From Frateuria_A sp035944355 (lineage in GTDB: Bacteria > Pseudomonadota > Gammaproteobacteria > Xanthomonadales > Rhodanobacteraceae), in contig NZ_DASZBH010000016.1 in NCBI RefSeq assembly GCF_035944355.1, positions 434,001 to 498,000 of the forward strand: a DNA stretch of 64,000 nucleotides, in the 5' to 3' direction. Of the stretch, positions 7,797 to 16,550 are shown one piece after another; position 1 is the stretch's first letter; each line of letters starts with the position of its first letter. A model generated the notes under the pieces. The model worked only from the letters and a program-made list of their open reading frames with translations. It was not told the DNA's origin and made no database searches. A program made the translations under genes and the position numbers.

Positions 7797-9896
7797 ATGA
7801 AGCGTGCCGTTTTCCCGATCCTGCTGCTGGTCCTCGCCGGCCGTGCCGCGGCGATGCCGGCGATCGACCTGACGGCGGATACGCCCGCCGTGCGCCTCGA
7901 TCACGTGCAGCCTGGAGCGGCGCAACGCCTGCCCGATGGCGAAACCTTGCGCGGCTACACCTTCGAGCCGGCCGCCCGGCCGCAGGTGATCCTGACGCCC
8001 GCGGCCGGCGCGCTCGACCCGGCCGGCGAACTGCGCCTGCGCGTGCAGAACGCGATGCCCTGGGCGGTGACGCTGGAGGTGGATCTCGAGGGCAGCGGCG
8101 GCGCGCGCCTGCATGCGGCCGTGGGCCTGCCGGCCGGGCCGCCGCAGACACTGGTGCTGCCGCTGCATGCGACCTCGCCGCGCGCCTTCGGCATGCAGGC
8201 CGGCCCACCGATGCCCTTCGAGGACCATGGCGAGCGCGTGCTCGTGGCGACCACGGTGGAGGGCACGCCCGCGCTGCACGCGGTGCGCACGCTGCGGCTG
8301 TCCGTTCCCGCACCGCAGGCACCGCAGACGGTGCTGCTCGGCAGGCTCACCGCCGCGGCCGATACCACGCTGCACGCGGCTTACGCGGGCATCGTCGACC
8401 GCTACGGCCAGTACACGCGCGCCGCCTGGCCGGAGAAGATCGCCAGCGACGCGGCATTGCGCGCGGCCCAGGCAGGCGCACCAGCGGCGCCCATGCGTGA
8501 GGGCCTGGATCGCTACGGCGGCCGTCTCGCCGCCCGCGGCGAGGCGACCGGCTGGTTCCACACGCAGAAGCTCGGCGACCGCTGGCGCCTGGTCACCCCC
8601 GAAGGCCACGAGTTCTTCTCGATCGGCGTCAACGCGGTGGCGGTCGATGGCGGCCGCAGCTATGTCGAGGGACGCGAGTGGATGTTCGACGGGCTGCCGC
8701 CGGACCAAGGCCCGTGGGCCGCGTTCCATGGCCACGGCGAGGACCGCAGCCAGACCGGCGCCGCCGCCGGCCTGGCCTACCACCAGGGCGAATGGTTCGA
8801 TTTCTACGCGGCCAACCTCTACCGCGCCGACGGCACGCAGTGGCGCGAGGCCTGGCGCCGGCGCACGCGCGGGCGGCTGGAGGCCTGGGGCGTCAACACG
8901 CTGGGCAACTGGAGCGACGAGGCGGTCGCGCGCGGCCGCAACCTGGCCTATACGCGCTCGATCAACATCACGGGCGACTACGGCAACGTCGCCACCGGCT
9001 ACGACTACTGGGGCCGCATGCCCGACCCGTTCGACCCGCGCTTCGTGCAGGCGGCCGACCGCGCCGTGGCGCAGGCCACCGCCGGCGTGCGCGACGACCC
9101 GTGGCTGCTCGGCTACTTCGTGGACAACGAACTGGCCTGGGCCGCGCCCGGTGCGCAGGGTCGCTGGGCGCTGGCGCAGGGCACCCTGCGCGGCGAGCCG
9201 GGGAGCGCCGCCAAGCAGGCCTTCCTGGCCATGCTCGAACGCAAGTACGGCGACGCGCTCAAGCTCGGCGTCGCCTGGGGCATCGGCGTGACGCGCTGGG
9301 ACGCGCTCGCCGCGACGGGTTTCCAGCCGCCCGCGCCGGACCAGGCGCACCCGGCGATCGCCGAGGACTATGCCGCCTGGCTACGCGCCTACGCCGAGCA
9401 ATACTTCCGCGTGGTGGCGCAAAGCTTGCGCCGGCACGACCCGCACCACCTGTTCCTCGGCGGCCGCTTCGCCGTGCGCACGCCCGAGGCGGTGGCCGCC
9501 TGTGCCAAGTGGTGCGACGTGCTGAGCATCAACGTCTACGCCGACCTGCCGCAGCACGGCATGGACTCGGGCCGGCTGCGCACGCTCGACAGGCCGGTGC
9601 TCGTCAGCGAGTTCTCCTTCGGCTCGACCGATCGCGGCCCGTTCGGCACCGGCCCGGTGGCGGTGTGGAACGAGGCGCAGCGCGGCGAGGCCTATGCGCG
9701 CTTCCTCGCGGCCGCGGCGGCCGATCCGATCATCGTCGGCGCGCACTGGTTCGACTACGCCGACCAGCCCGCCACCGGCCGCCTGCTCGATGGCGAGAAC
9801 GCGCACCTGGGCCTGGTCGGCATCACCGACCTCCCGTTCGGCAGCTTCGTGGACGCCGTGAAGGCGGCCAACACGGCGGCGCAGCGCGCCCGTTAG
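7797..9896 (+). CDS. secreted clan GH-A glycoside hydrolase (GH42/GH50 agarase-like)
   Basis: A 699-residue exported protein. A clear signal peptide (MKRAVFPILLLVLAGRAAA) is followed by an N-terminal beta-rich domain (to ~residue 230) and a TIM barrel. The barrel shows WFHTQKLGDRWRLVTPEGHEFFSIGVN at its entry, EAWGVNTLGNWSDE, the acid/base motif GYFVDNELAW (Asn-Glu) and the probable nucleophile in RPVLVSEFSFGS. This layout is that of enzymes commonly annotated as beta-agarase or GH42/50-like beta-galactosidases. Its neighbourhood beside a galactose catabolic operon makes a galactoside substrate attractive, but that is inference. The ATG at 7797 follows GAGGTGAG and starts the signal peptide exactly. 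It is convergent with galP, with only 16 nt between stops. Confidence 0.8.
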   Translation: MKRAVFPILLLVLAGRAAAMPAIDLTADTPAVRLDHVQPGAAQRLPDGETLRGYTFEPAARPQVILTPAAGALDPAGELRLRVQNAMPWAVTLEVDLEGSGGARLHAAVGLPAGPPQTLVLPLHATSPRAFGMQAGPPMPFEDHGERVLVATTVEGTPALHAVRTLRLSVPAPQAPQTVLLGRLTAAADTTLHAAYAGIVDRYGQYTRAAWPEKIASDAALRAAQAGAPAAPMREGLDRYGGRLAARGEATGWFHTQKLGDRWRLVTPEGHEFFSIGVNAVAVDGGRSYVEGREWMFDGLPPDQGPWAAFHGHGEDRSQTGAAAGLAYHQGEWFDFYAANLYRADGTQWREAWRRRTRGRLEAWGVNTLGNWSDEAVARGRNLAYTRSINITGDYGNVATGYDYWGRMPDPFDPRFVQAADRAVAQATAGVRDDPWLLGYFVDNELAWAAPGAQGRWALAQGTLRGEPGSAAKQAFLAMLERKYGDALKLGVAWGIGVTRWDALAATGFQPPAPDQAHPAIAEDYAAWLRAYAEQYFRVVAQSLRRHDPHHLFLGGRFAVRTPEAVAACAKWCDVLSINVYADLPQHGMDSGRLRTLDRPVLVSEFSFGSTDRGPFGTGPVAVWNEAQRGEAYARFLAAAAADPIIVGAHWFDYADQPATGRLLDGENAHLGLVGITDLPFGSFVDAVKAANTAAQRAR

Positions 9897-9912
9897 GCGG
9901 CGCCGGCGACGG

Positions 9913-11304
9913 TCAGCGGCCGATCTCGCGCAGCCGCTTGCCGGCCATCAGGTTGCGCTCGATCTGCTCCAGCGTGACGCCCTTGGTCTCCGGCACCAGC
10001 CACAGGGTGAGCCCCAGGAACACCACGTTGAGCGCGGCGTAGAGCCAGAACGTGGCGGCATTGCCGATGCCGTTGAGCAGGCTGAGGAAGGTGAAGCCCA
10101 CGATCATGTTGCAGACCCAGTTGGTGACGGTGGAGCAGCCGATGCCGAAGTCGCGGCCCTTGAGCGGCTGGATCTCCGAGCACAGCGTCCACACCAGCGG
10201 GCCGGCGGACATCGCGAAGCCGACGATGAACACCAGCAGCATCGCCACGGTGAAGATCTGCGCCGCGTGGCTGGCGATGCCGCCGTGCATCATCGTGCCG
10301 ACCACGCCCAGGCCCAACGCCATCACGGCGAAGCCCGCGTAGAGGATCGGCTTGCGGCCCAGGCGGTCGATCAGGGCGATGGCGATGAAGGTGGCCAGCA
10401 CGTTGGTCAGGCCCACCAGCGCGGTGAACCACATCTGCGCGGCGGTGTCGTAGCCCATCGTCTGGAAGATGCGCGGCGCGTAGTACATCACCACGTTCAT
10501 GCCGGTGAACTGCTGCATCAGCTGCAGCAGCACGCCCAGGCCCACCGAGCGGCGGAAGTTGCGGTTCTCCAGGAACATGTGCCAACCCCGCTGCGGGGTC
10601 TTCAGCTGTTCCTCGATGTCGGCGGCCTCGCGCGCCACCACGTCCGCGTCGGCGCGCAGGCGGTGCAGCACGTCAAGCGCTTCCTCGCGGCGGCCGCGCA
10701 TCATCAGCCAGCGCGGGCTGTCCGGCAGCATCAGCACGCCGAGCAGGAACAGCACGCCGGGTATCGCGATCACGCCCAGCATCCAGCGCCACGAGCCGGA
10801 GTAGCTCAGGGCGGTGTCGGAGAGGAACGCGACCAGGATGCCGATGGTGATCATCAGCTGGTAGGTCGAGATCATCGCGCCACGGATGCGCTCCGGCGCC
10901 ACCTCGGCCAGGTACAGCGGCGCGGCGAAGGTGGCCAGGCCGATCGCCAGGCCCAGCACCACGCGCGCGGCGACCAGCGTAGCCGGCGACCAGGCCAGCC
11001 CCGACAGCAGCGAGCCGATCACGAACAGCACCGCGCCCAGGATCAGCGAGCGCTTGCGCCCCAGGTGCACCGAAAGCCAGCCGGCGCCCAGTGCGCCGAC
11101 CGCGGCGCCGAACATCATCGCGCTGACGATCCATTCGAGCGTGCGGTCGCTGATCGCGAACTCGTGCTGGATGAATTGCTGCGCGCCGGAGATCACGCCG
11201 ATGTCCAGCCCGAACATCAGCCCCGCGAGCGCGGCGAGCATGCAGGTGAAGACGACCGTGGCCTTGGCGTGCGCGACGGGTGGTGCGATGGCATTGCTGT
11301 TCAT
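9913..11304 (-). CDS. galP: sugar porter of the major facilitator superfamily, probable galactose:H+ symporter
   Basis: A 463-residue twelve-helix transporter with every sugar-porter hallmark: GLDIGVISGA in TM1, the loop-2 motif GRKR, APLYLAEVAPERIRGAM, the loop-6 PDSPRWLMMRGR, QQFTGMNVVMYYAPRIF in TM7, a second DRLGRKP and the C-terminal PETKGVTLEQIE. These match the GalP/AraE/XylE type. It is the last gene of the dgo operon; its ATG overlaps the lactonase stop by 4 nt, with a GGGGGA ribosome site just upstream inside that gene. Co-transcription with galactose catabolic enzymes makes galactose the most likely substrate, arabinose the main alternative. Confidence 0.85.
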   Translation of the reverse strand: MNSNAIAPPVAHAKATVVFTCMLAALAGLMFGLDIGVISGAQQFIQHEFAISDRTLEWIVSAMMFGAAVGALGAGWLSVHLGRKRSLILGAVLFVIGSLLSGLAWSPATLVAARVVLGLAIGLATFAAPLYLAEVAPERIRGAMISTYQLMITIGILVAFLSDTALSYSGSWRWMLGVIAIPGVLFLLGVLMLPDSPRWLMMRGRREEALDVLHRLRADADVVAREAADIEEQLKTPQRGWHMFLENRNFRRSVGLGVLLQLMQQFTGMNVVMYYAPRIFQTMGYDTAAQMWFTALVGLTNVLATFIAIALIDRLGRKPILYAGFAVMALGLGVVGTMMHGGIASHAAQIFTVAMLLVFIVGFAMSAGPLVWTLCSEIQPLKGRDFGIGCSTVTNWVCNMIVGFTFLSLLNGIGNAATFWLYAALNVVFLGLTLWLVPETKGVTLEQIERNLMAGKRLREIGR

Positions 11305-12257
11305 GCGGTGTGCTCCCCCGGGAGCGAGTGAACGGGCGCCGGTCGTGGCGGCGGCGTGGCGGTGATCCGTGGCGGCATGCCGGCGAAGCGCGGCTCCGGC
11401 AGGCCGGTGGTGCCCGCCGGTGCGGCGAACAGCGCACCGGCGAAGGGTTGTCCGGCGAGCGCGGCGGCGTCCAGACCGTCGCGCGCGCTGGTGATGTAGA
11501 GCATGGACAGGTCCGGGCCACCGAATGCGGGCCGGGTGGGTTGCGAGGCGGGCACGTCGATGCAGTGGTCCAGGCGGCCGGCCGGCGTGTAGCACGCGAC
11601 GCGGCCCAGGCCCCACTGCGCATTCCACAGGTTGCCCGCGCAGTCCACCGCCGAGCCGTCCGGCTCGCCGCGCGGATCATCCAGGCGGGCGAAGGTGCTC
11701 GGCGGGCCGCAGCGCGTGCCGTAGTTGCAGCACTGGATCGTGCGCGCCAGCGAATCGCAGTAGTAAAGCGTGCGACCGTCCGGGCTGAAGGCGAGGCTGT
11801 TGCTGATCGCGACGCCGGGCAGGTCCAGGCGCTCGAGCGAGAGATCCGCGTTCAGGCGGTAGAAGCTGCCGAGCGCCTGGCGCACGCCGCCGGTGGGCGG
11901 CTCGTGCAGGGTGCCGAACACGAACCGGCCCTGGCGGTCGCAGGCGCCATCGTTGAGACGCGTGGGCAGGCCCGCTTCCACCTCGGCGATCGGCGCGAGC
12001 GTGCCGCTGGCCGGATGGAAGAACGCCAGCCGCGAGGCAAGTCCCAGCAGCAGCCAGCCATCGGCCTCGCACAGCGCGATGCAGGCCAGCCGCTCCGGCA
12101 TCGCCCAGCGCTCGGCCCGGGCATCGCGCGGGCGGAAGCGCCACAGTGTGGCGGCATGGATGTCGGTCCAGTACAGCGCCTGCTCGCGGTCGCACCAGAC
12201 GATGCCCTCGCCCAGCGTGTTGCCGGCTTGGAAGGCGACCGCGGCGGACGTATTCAT
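11301..12257 (-). CDS. SMP-30/gluconolactonase-family lactonase, probable galactonolactonase
   Basis: A 318-residue six-bladed beta-propeller of the SMP-30/LRE family. Metal-ligand motifs visible are NTLGEGIVWCDREQALYWTDI (N-terminal Glu), RLNDGACDRQGRFVFGTL (Asn-Asp), ISNSLAFSPDGRTLYYCDS (Asn) and GEPDGSAVDCAGNLW (the second Asp). It hydrolyses a sugar acid lactone to the open acid; in this operon that would be D-galactono-lactone made by the upstream dehydrogenase. The chain runs about 20 proline-rich residues past the usual end. ATG at 12257 and the TGA of the dehydrogenase share 4 nt, as does its own stop with galP, so translation is probably coupled. Confidence 0.82.
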   Translation of the reverse strand: MNTSAAVAFQAGNTLGEGIVWCDREQALYWTDIHAATLWRFRPRDARAERWAMPERLACIALCEADGWLLLGLASRLAFFHPASGTLAPIAEVEAGLPTRLNDGACDRQGRFVFGTLHEPPTGGVRQALGSFYRLNADLSLERLDLPGVAISNSLAFSPDGRTLYYCDSLARTIQCCNYGTRCGPPSTFARLDDPRGEPDGSAVDCAGNLWNAQWGLGRVACYTPAGRLDHCIDVPASQPTRPAFGGPDLSMLYITSARDGLDAAALAGQPFAGALFAAPAGTTGLPEPRFAGMPPRITATPPPRPAPVHSLPGEHTA

Positions 12258-13015
12258 ACCCAGCCGCCGTCCACGATGAAGTCCTGCCCGGTGCACATGC
12301 GGCTGTCGTCGGCGGCCAGGAACAGCGCCGCGCGGGCGAGGTCGTCGGCCATCAGGTAACCGGGCAGGCACTGCACGCGGGCGATTTCGGCTTCGCCCTC
12401 CGCATCGAGCCAGAGCCGGCGCTGCTTCTCGGTGATCACCCAGCCGGGCACCAGGGCGTTGATGCGGATGCGGTCGTGGCCGAGTTCGCGCGCCAGGCCG
12501 TTGACCAGCCCGCGCACCGCGGCCTTGGCCATCGCGTACATGGGGTAGCCGGCGTTCTTCTTCATCCAGCCGGTCGAGCCCAGGCAGATCACCGAGCCGC
12601 CGCCCAGGCGCCGCATGTCCTCGCGCACCGCCTGCGTGGCGAAGTACTGGTGGCGCAGATTCACCGCCACGTTGCGGTCGAAGTCGGCGGCGGTGGTGTC
12701 CCCGAACGCATGGCGCAGGTCGTTGGCGGCGTTGTTCACCAGCACGCCGATCGGGCCGGCCGCCGCGCGCGCCTGGGCGATCGCCGCGGCGAGCGCATCC
12801 AGGTCGGTGACGTCGCAAGGCAGGAACAGTGGCCGGTGGCGGGCGTCGGCCAGTTCCGCGCACAGCGATTCGCCGTGCGTGCGGTCGAGGTCGATGAAGG
12901 CCACGCGGCTGCCCTGGCGCGCGAAGTGTTCGACGAACGCCGCGCCGATGCCGGTCGCGCCGCCGCTGACGAACACCGTGCGGTCGACCAGGCTGGGATA
13001 GGTGGCGAAGGGCAT
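12254..13015 (-). CDS. short-chain dehydrogenase, probable D-galactose 1-dehydrogenase
   Basis: A 253-residue classical SDR. It has the cofactor motif VSGGATGIGAAFVEHFA, an acidic residue after strand 2 (FIDLDR, favouring NAD), the structural NNAAND and the active-site triad in SVICLGSTGW...YPMYAMAKAA (Ser, Tyr, Lys). PGWVITEK follows and the C-terminus is GQDFIVDGGWV. SDRs of this subgroup include L-arabinose, L-fucose and D-galactose dehydrogenases, so the exact sugar is inferred: the partners dgoD, dgoA and dgoK are galactonate enzymes, which implies oxidation of D-galactose to galactonolactone in the cytoplasm. Start ATG at 13015 is only 2 nt behind the dgoD stop. Confidence 0.8.
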   Translation of the reverse strand: MPFATYPSLVDRTVFVSGGATGIGAAFVEHFARQGSRVAFIDLDRTHGESLCAELADARHRPLFLPCDVTDLDALAAAIAQARAAAGPIGVLVNNAANDLRHAFGDTTAADFDRNVAVNLRHQYFATQAVREDMRRLGGGSVICLGSTGWMKKNAGYPMYAMAKAAVRGLVNGLARELGHDRIRINALVPGWVITEKQRRLWLDAEGEAEIARVQCLPGYLMADDLARAALFLAADDSRMCTGQDFIVDGGWV

Positions 13016-13017
13016 GC

Positions 13018-14166
13018 TCACCACTCCGCCACGCTGCCGTCGGCGTGGCGCCACACCGGGTTGCGCCAGCGATGCCCGGCCGAGGCGCGCTCGGCCACGT
13101 AGTCCTCGTTCACGCCGATGCCGAGGCCGGGGCCGTCGGGGATGGCGACGAAGCCGTCCTGGTAGGCGAATACGCTGCGGTCGCTGACGTAGTCGAGCAG
13201 GTCGTTGGAGGCGTTGTAGTGGATGCCCAGGCTCTGCTCCTGGATGAACGCGTTGTGGCAGACCGCGTCCAGCTGCAGGTTCGCGGCCAGCGCGATGGGA
13301 CCGAGCGGGCAATGCAGCGCGATCGCCACGTCGTAGGCCTCGGCCATCGAGGCGATCTTGCGCGTCTCGGTGATGCCGCCGGCGTGCGAGGGGTCGGGCT
13401 GCAGGATGTCCACGCCACCGATCGAAAGCACGCGCTTGAAGTCATAGCGCGAATACAGGCGCTCGCCCAGCGCGATCGGCGCCGGCGAGATCGCGGCCAG
13501 CTCGGGCAACGCTTCGAGATGCTCGGACAGCACCGGCTCCTCGATGAACATCAGCTTGTACGGGGCGAGCTCGCGCATCAGCACCTTGGCCATCGGCTTG
13601 TGCACGCGGCCGTGGAAGTCCAGGCCCAGGCCCACGTGCGGACCCACGGCATCGCGCACGGCCTGCACGTTGGCGAGCACCTGTTCGACCTTTTCGTAGG
13701 TGTCGACGTACTGCATCTCCTCGGTGGCGTTCATCTTGACCGCGGTGAAGCCTCGCGCAACGGCTTCCTTCGCCGCACGCGCGGTGTCGGCCGGCCGGTC
13801 GCCGCCGATCCAGGAGTACACGCGGATGCGATCGCGCACGCGGCCGCCGAGCAGGTCATGCACCGGGCGGCCCAGGTCCTTGCCCTTGATGTCCCACAGC
13901 GCCTGGTCGATGCCGGCGATCGCGCTCATCAGCACCGGGCCGCCGCGGTAGAAGCCGCCGCGGTACATCACGCTCCACAGGTCCTCGATGTGGCGCGGGT
14001 CCTTGCCGACGAGGTAGTCGGACAGCTCGTCCACCGCCGCGGCGATGGTGTGCGCACGGCCTTCGACGATCGGCTCGCCCCAGCCGCAGATCCCCGCATC
14101 GGTATCGATGCGCAGGAACAGCCAGCGAGGCGGTACGACGAAGGTGGTGAGGCGGGTGATCTTCAT
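13018..14166 (-). CDS. dgoD: D-galactonate dehydratase
   Basis: A 382-residue member of the mandelate-racemase/enolase superfamily, the same length as the characterised E. coli enzyme. Seen in order: MKITRLTTFVVPPRWLFLRI, the capping domain GGFYRGGPVLMSAIAGIDQAL, AVKMNATEEM, the metal ligand and catalytic His region GLDFHGRVHKPMA, FIEEPV (second Glu ligand), ALGERLYSR (third ligand), and QPDPSHAGGITE with the conserved Asp-His. The C-terminus KGR-type tail is replaced by RHADGSVAEW, also usual for DgoD. It dehydrates D-galactonate to 2-keto-3-deoxygalactonate. It overlaps dgoA by 4 nt, so it lies in the middle of the operon. Confidence 0.93.
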   Translation of the reverse strand: MKITRLTTFVVPPRWLFLRIDTDAGICGWGEPIVEGRAHTIAAAVDELSDYLVGKDPRHIEDLWSVMYRGGFYRGGPVLMSAIAGIDQALWDIKGKDLGRPVHDLLGGRVRDRIRVYSWIGGDRPADTARAAKEAVARGFTAVKMNATEEMQYVDTYEKVEQVLANVQAVRDAVGPHVGLGLDFHGRVHKPMAKVLMRELAPYKLMFIEEPVLSEHLEALPELAAISPAPIALGERLYSRYDFKRVLSIGGVDILQPDPSHAGGITETRKIASMAEAYDVAIALHCPLGPIALAANLQLDAVCHNAFIQEQSLGIHYNASNDLLDYVSDRSVFAYQDGFVAIPDGPGLGIGVNEDYVAERASAGHRWRNPVWRHADGSVAEW

Positions 14167-14825
14167 GCGCGAATTCCTGGAGCGTTGGACGCTTGCGAAT
14201 CGAGATGGCGCCGCCAGGCCTGGGCGAAGGCCCGCGCGCGCGCGCCGACGTCGTCGGCCGCGCGACCCGGCGCGTAGAGCGAGGAGCCGATGCCGAAGCC
14301 GGCGGCGCCGGCGGCCAGCCACGGCTCCATGGTGTCGGGCGCGACGCCGCCGACCGGCAGCACCGCGGTGCCCGCCGGCAGCACCGCGCGCCAGGCCTTG
14401 AGCACGGCCGGCGAGGCCTGCTCGGCGGGGAAGAGTTTCAACGCGTCGGCGCCGGCGGCGAGCGCGGCGAAGGCCTCGGTCGGCGTGGCCACGCCGGGCA
14501 CGCAATAGAGCCCAGCCTGCTTGGCGGCGCGGATCACCGCCACGTCGGCGTGCGGCATCACCACGATGCGCCCGCCCGCGTCGGCGACGCCGCGCACCGC
14601 CGCCGGATCGAGCACGGTGCCCGCACCGACCAGCCGCCCGTCGCCGTAGCGCTCGGCCATGCGGCGGATGCTCTGAAGCGGTTGCGGCGAGTTGAGCGGC
14701 ACCTCCAGGATGCGGAAGCCGGCCTCGACCAGCGCGTCGCCCACCGTCGGCACTTCGTCGGGGCGAAGGCCGCGCAGGATGGCGACCAGGGGAAGCGGTT
14801 CGAGCCAGGTCTTGAAATCGTTCAT
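14163..14825 (-). CDS. dgoA: 2-dehydro-3-deoxy-6-phosphogalactonate aldolase
   Basis: A 220-residue class I aldolase of the KDPG/KDPGal family. It shows LPLVAILRGLRPDE at the N-terminus, the catalytic Glu in RILEVPLNSPQP, GAGTVLDPAAV, MPHADVAVIRAAKQAGL, the PGVATPTEAF block and the Schiff-base lysine in ADALKLFPAEQASP, followed by LPVGGVAPDTM. The LNSP sequence after the Glu is typical of DgoA rather than Eda. It splits KDPGal into pyruvate and glyceraldehyde 3-phosphate, the last dedicated step. Four-nt overlaps join it to dgoK upstream and dgoD downstream; here it is not fused to dgoD. Confidence 0.92.
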   Translation of the reverse strand: MNDFKTWLEPLPLVAILRGLRPDEVPTVGDALVEAGFRILEVPLNSPQPLQSIRRMAERYGDGRLVGAGTVLDPAAVRGVADAGGRIVVMPHADVAVIRAAKQAGLYCVPGVATPTEAFAALAAGADALKLFPAEQASPAVLKAWRAVLPAGTAVLPVGGVAPDTMEPWLAAGAAGFGIGSSLYAPGRAADDVGARARAFAQAWRRHLDSQASNAPGIRA

Positions 14826-15745
14826 GCGTGGGAGTGTCCGTGGAGCAGGCCCGCGGCGGCGGCGACCTGCCAGAGGCCCGACGCGGCGGGCGCGCCGGAA
14901 GTGCGTTGCAGCGTCAGGCCGAAAGCCGGCGCGGCCAGCAGGTAGCGGGCGCAGAGCGCGTCTTCTCCGACGACCTGCACCGGTACCCCGGGGCTGGCCC
15001 AACCGGCGGCCAGCGCCATGCGCAGCTCGTCGCCGACCAGCAGGCCGGAAAGGAAGTCGGCCACCGAGGCCGGTGCCAGCACGCCTTCGAGCATCAGGGC
15101 ACGCGTGGAGAACAGGCGCGACAGGCCGCCGGCCGAGCCCGAGGCCTGCGCCGCGGCGACGCCGCGCGCGAAGGTGGCGTGGTCGTCGCCGCCATCGGGC
15201 AGGCCCTTGCCGAGCACCGAGTGCTCGCGCAGCAGCGCGAACAGCTCGCCGGTCATCACCGTAGTGAAACCGCTGACCGCGCCGTCGCGCACGCGCACCC
15301 ACTTGCTGTGCGTGCCGGGCATCAGCAGCCGCACCTCGCCAGCGAGGGTGGGCGCCTGCGCGAGCATCCCGGCGACCTGGGTTTCCTCGCCGCGCATCAC
15401 GTCGGGGACGGATGGGTCGCGCAGTCCCGGCACGATGTGCACGGTGCGTCCGTCCGGCGCATCGACTGCGGCCAGGGCGCCGGCCAGCGCGTCGAGTCGG
15501 CAGGGCGTGTCGAGGTAGGGCGCCTCGCGCCAGCCGCCGCGACTGCCGACCATGCCGCATGCGATGACCGGCGCGCGCGGCCAACCCTCGATCGCCTGTG
15601 CGAACGCCTCGGCAAAGCCGCCTGCGGGCAGCTGTCGGCTGCCCCAGGGTAGCGCGCGCATTTCCACCACGCCGCCGGCTTCATCGAAGCGGTACGCCCG
15701 CAGCCGCGTGCTGCCCCAATCCAGGCCGAGCAGCGGCGTGTTCAC
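14822..15745 (-). CDS. dgoK: 2-dehydro-3-deoxygalactonokinase
   Basis: A 307-residue sugar kinase of the DgoK family (ASKHA fold). Diagnostic blocks are LLGLDWGSTRLRAYRFDEAG (phosphate-1 loop), CGMVGSRGGWREAPYL, MRGEETQVAGML and LLMPGTHSKWVRV, the last being the best DgoK signature, with TGELFALLREHSVLG after it. It phosphorylates 2-keto-3-deoxygalactonate at O6 to give the substrate of DgoA. The start is a GTG at 15745 that shares 4 nt (GTGA) with the stop of the regulator, so this second gene of the operon is probably translated by coupling. Confidence 0.92.
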   Translation of the reverse strand: MNTPLLGLDWGSTRLRAYRFDEAGGVVEMRALPWGSRQLPAGGFAEAFAQAIEGWPRAPVIACGMVGSRGGWREAPYLDTPCRLDALAGALAAVDAPDGRTVHIVPGLRDPSVPDVMRGEETQVAGMLAQAPTLAGEVRLLMPGTHSKWVRVRDGAVSGFTTVMTGELFALLREHSVLGKGLPDGGDDHATFARGVAAAQASGSAGGLSRLFSTRALMLEGVLAPASVADFLSGLLVGDELRMALAAGWASPGVPVQVVGEDALCARYLLAAPAFGLTLQRTSGAPAASGLWQVAAAAGLLHGHSHA

Positions 15746-16470
15746 GCAGTGGCCTTTTTGCGGCTGCTGCGCCCGCGGCTGTGCTGCAGGTTCGCCTGCG
15801 AGTCGGCGATCATCGACTGCATCGCCTTGCGCGCCACCTCCGGCTGCTTGCGGCGGATTGCCTCGAGCACCTTCTGGTGATGCGGCAGCGAATACTTGAA
15901 ATTGCTGGCGGTGCGCGCGGACAGGGTAAAGAAAGTGCCCAGCGCGGTTTCGACCACCGAGAACAGCGACTGCAGCAGCTCATTGCCGGTGGCGTGCAGC
16001 ACCGCGTCGTGGAACTGCAGGTCGGCGGCGGTCCACTCGTCGAGCGTCTGCGCTTGGTCCATCGCGCGGAAGGCGGCCTCGATCGCCGCGAGCTGCTCGG
16101 CGGTGCGCCGGCGTGCGGCGCTGGCGGCGGCGGCCGGCTCGATCACCTCGCGCATCTCCACCAGCTTGTCGACGAAATCGTCGGTCGGCATCGAGGCGCA
16201 GCGCCAGGCCAGCACGTCGGCGTCGAGCTGGTTCCAGTGGCGCTTGTCCAGCACGCGCGCGCCCACGCCGGTGCGCGACTCGATCAGGCCCTTGGCCGAG
16301 AGCACCTTGAGCGCTTCGCGCAGCGCGGTGCGGCTGACCTGCAGGCTCTCGGCGAGCGTCTCCTCGCGCGGCAGCACGTCGCCAGGCTTGACCTTGCCGC
16401 TCACGATGCGCTGCCCGAGCTCGTGCATCACGTGCCCGTAGAGGCTGCGAACTGCGCTCGTTTTCCTCAT
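15742..16470 (-). CDS. dgoR: FadR-subfamily GntR transcriptional regulator of the galactonate operon
   Basis: A 242-residue regulator with an N-terminal winged helix (residues ~15-80: GQRIVSGKVKPGDVLPREETLAESLQVSRTALREALKVLSAKGLIES) and a C-terminal all-helical FCD effector domain. Metal-site residues are visible there, including DLQFHDAVLHATGNELL and SLPHHQKVLEAI. E. coli DgoR is a repressor relieved by D-galactonate; the same arrangement is expected here. ATG at 16470 (MRKTSAVRSLYGHV) was preferred to an upstream in-frame ATG at 16542, which would lie inside the operator and right at the predicted transcription start. First gene of the operon, so autoregulated if the operator below is functional. 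Confidence 0.88.
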   Translation of the reverse strand: MRKTSAVRSLYGHVMHELGQRIVSGKVKPGDVLPREETLAESLQVSRTALREALKVLSAKGLIESRTGVGARVLDKRHWNQLDADVLAWRCASMPTDDFVDKLVEMREVIEPAAAASAARRRTAEQLAAIEAAFRAMDQAQTLDEWTAADLQFHDAVLHATGNELLQSLFSVVETALGTFFTLSARTASNFKYSLPHHQKVLEAIRRKQPEVARKAMQSMIADSQANLQHSRGRSSRKKATA

Positions 16471-16532
16471 GAAATGCGGCTCCCCGGGTGACGTAAGGTC
16501 GATCCGTGCGGCAGGCGCAGCCAGCGCCCGGT

Positions 16533-16549
16533 GATTTGTCATACAAATC
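16533..16549. promoter_or_regulatory. DgoR-type operator, perfect palindrome
   Basis: GATTTGT-CAT-ACAAATC is a perfect 7-3-7 inverted repeat. Its core TTGTCATACAA fits the known FadR-subfamily GntR consensus TNGTNNNACNA at every fixed position. It covers the predicted +1 of the dgo promoter, as expected for a repressor site. Confidence 0.75.
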
Positions 16550-16550
16550 G

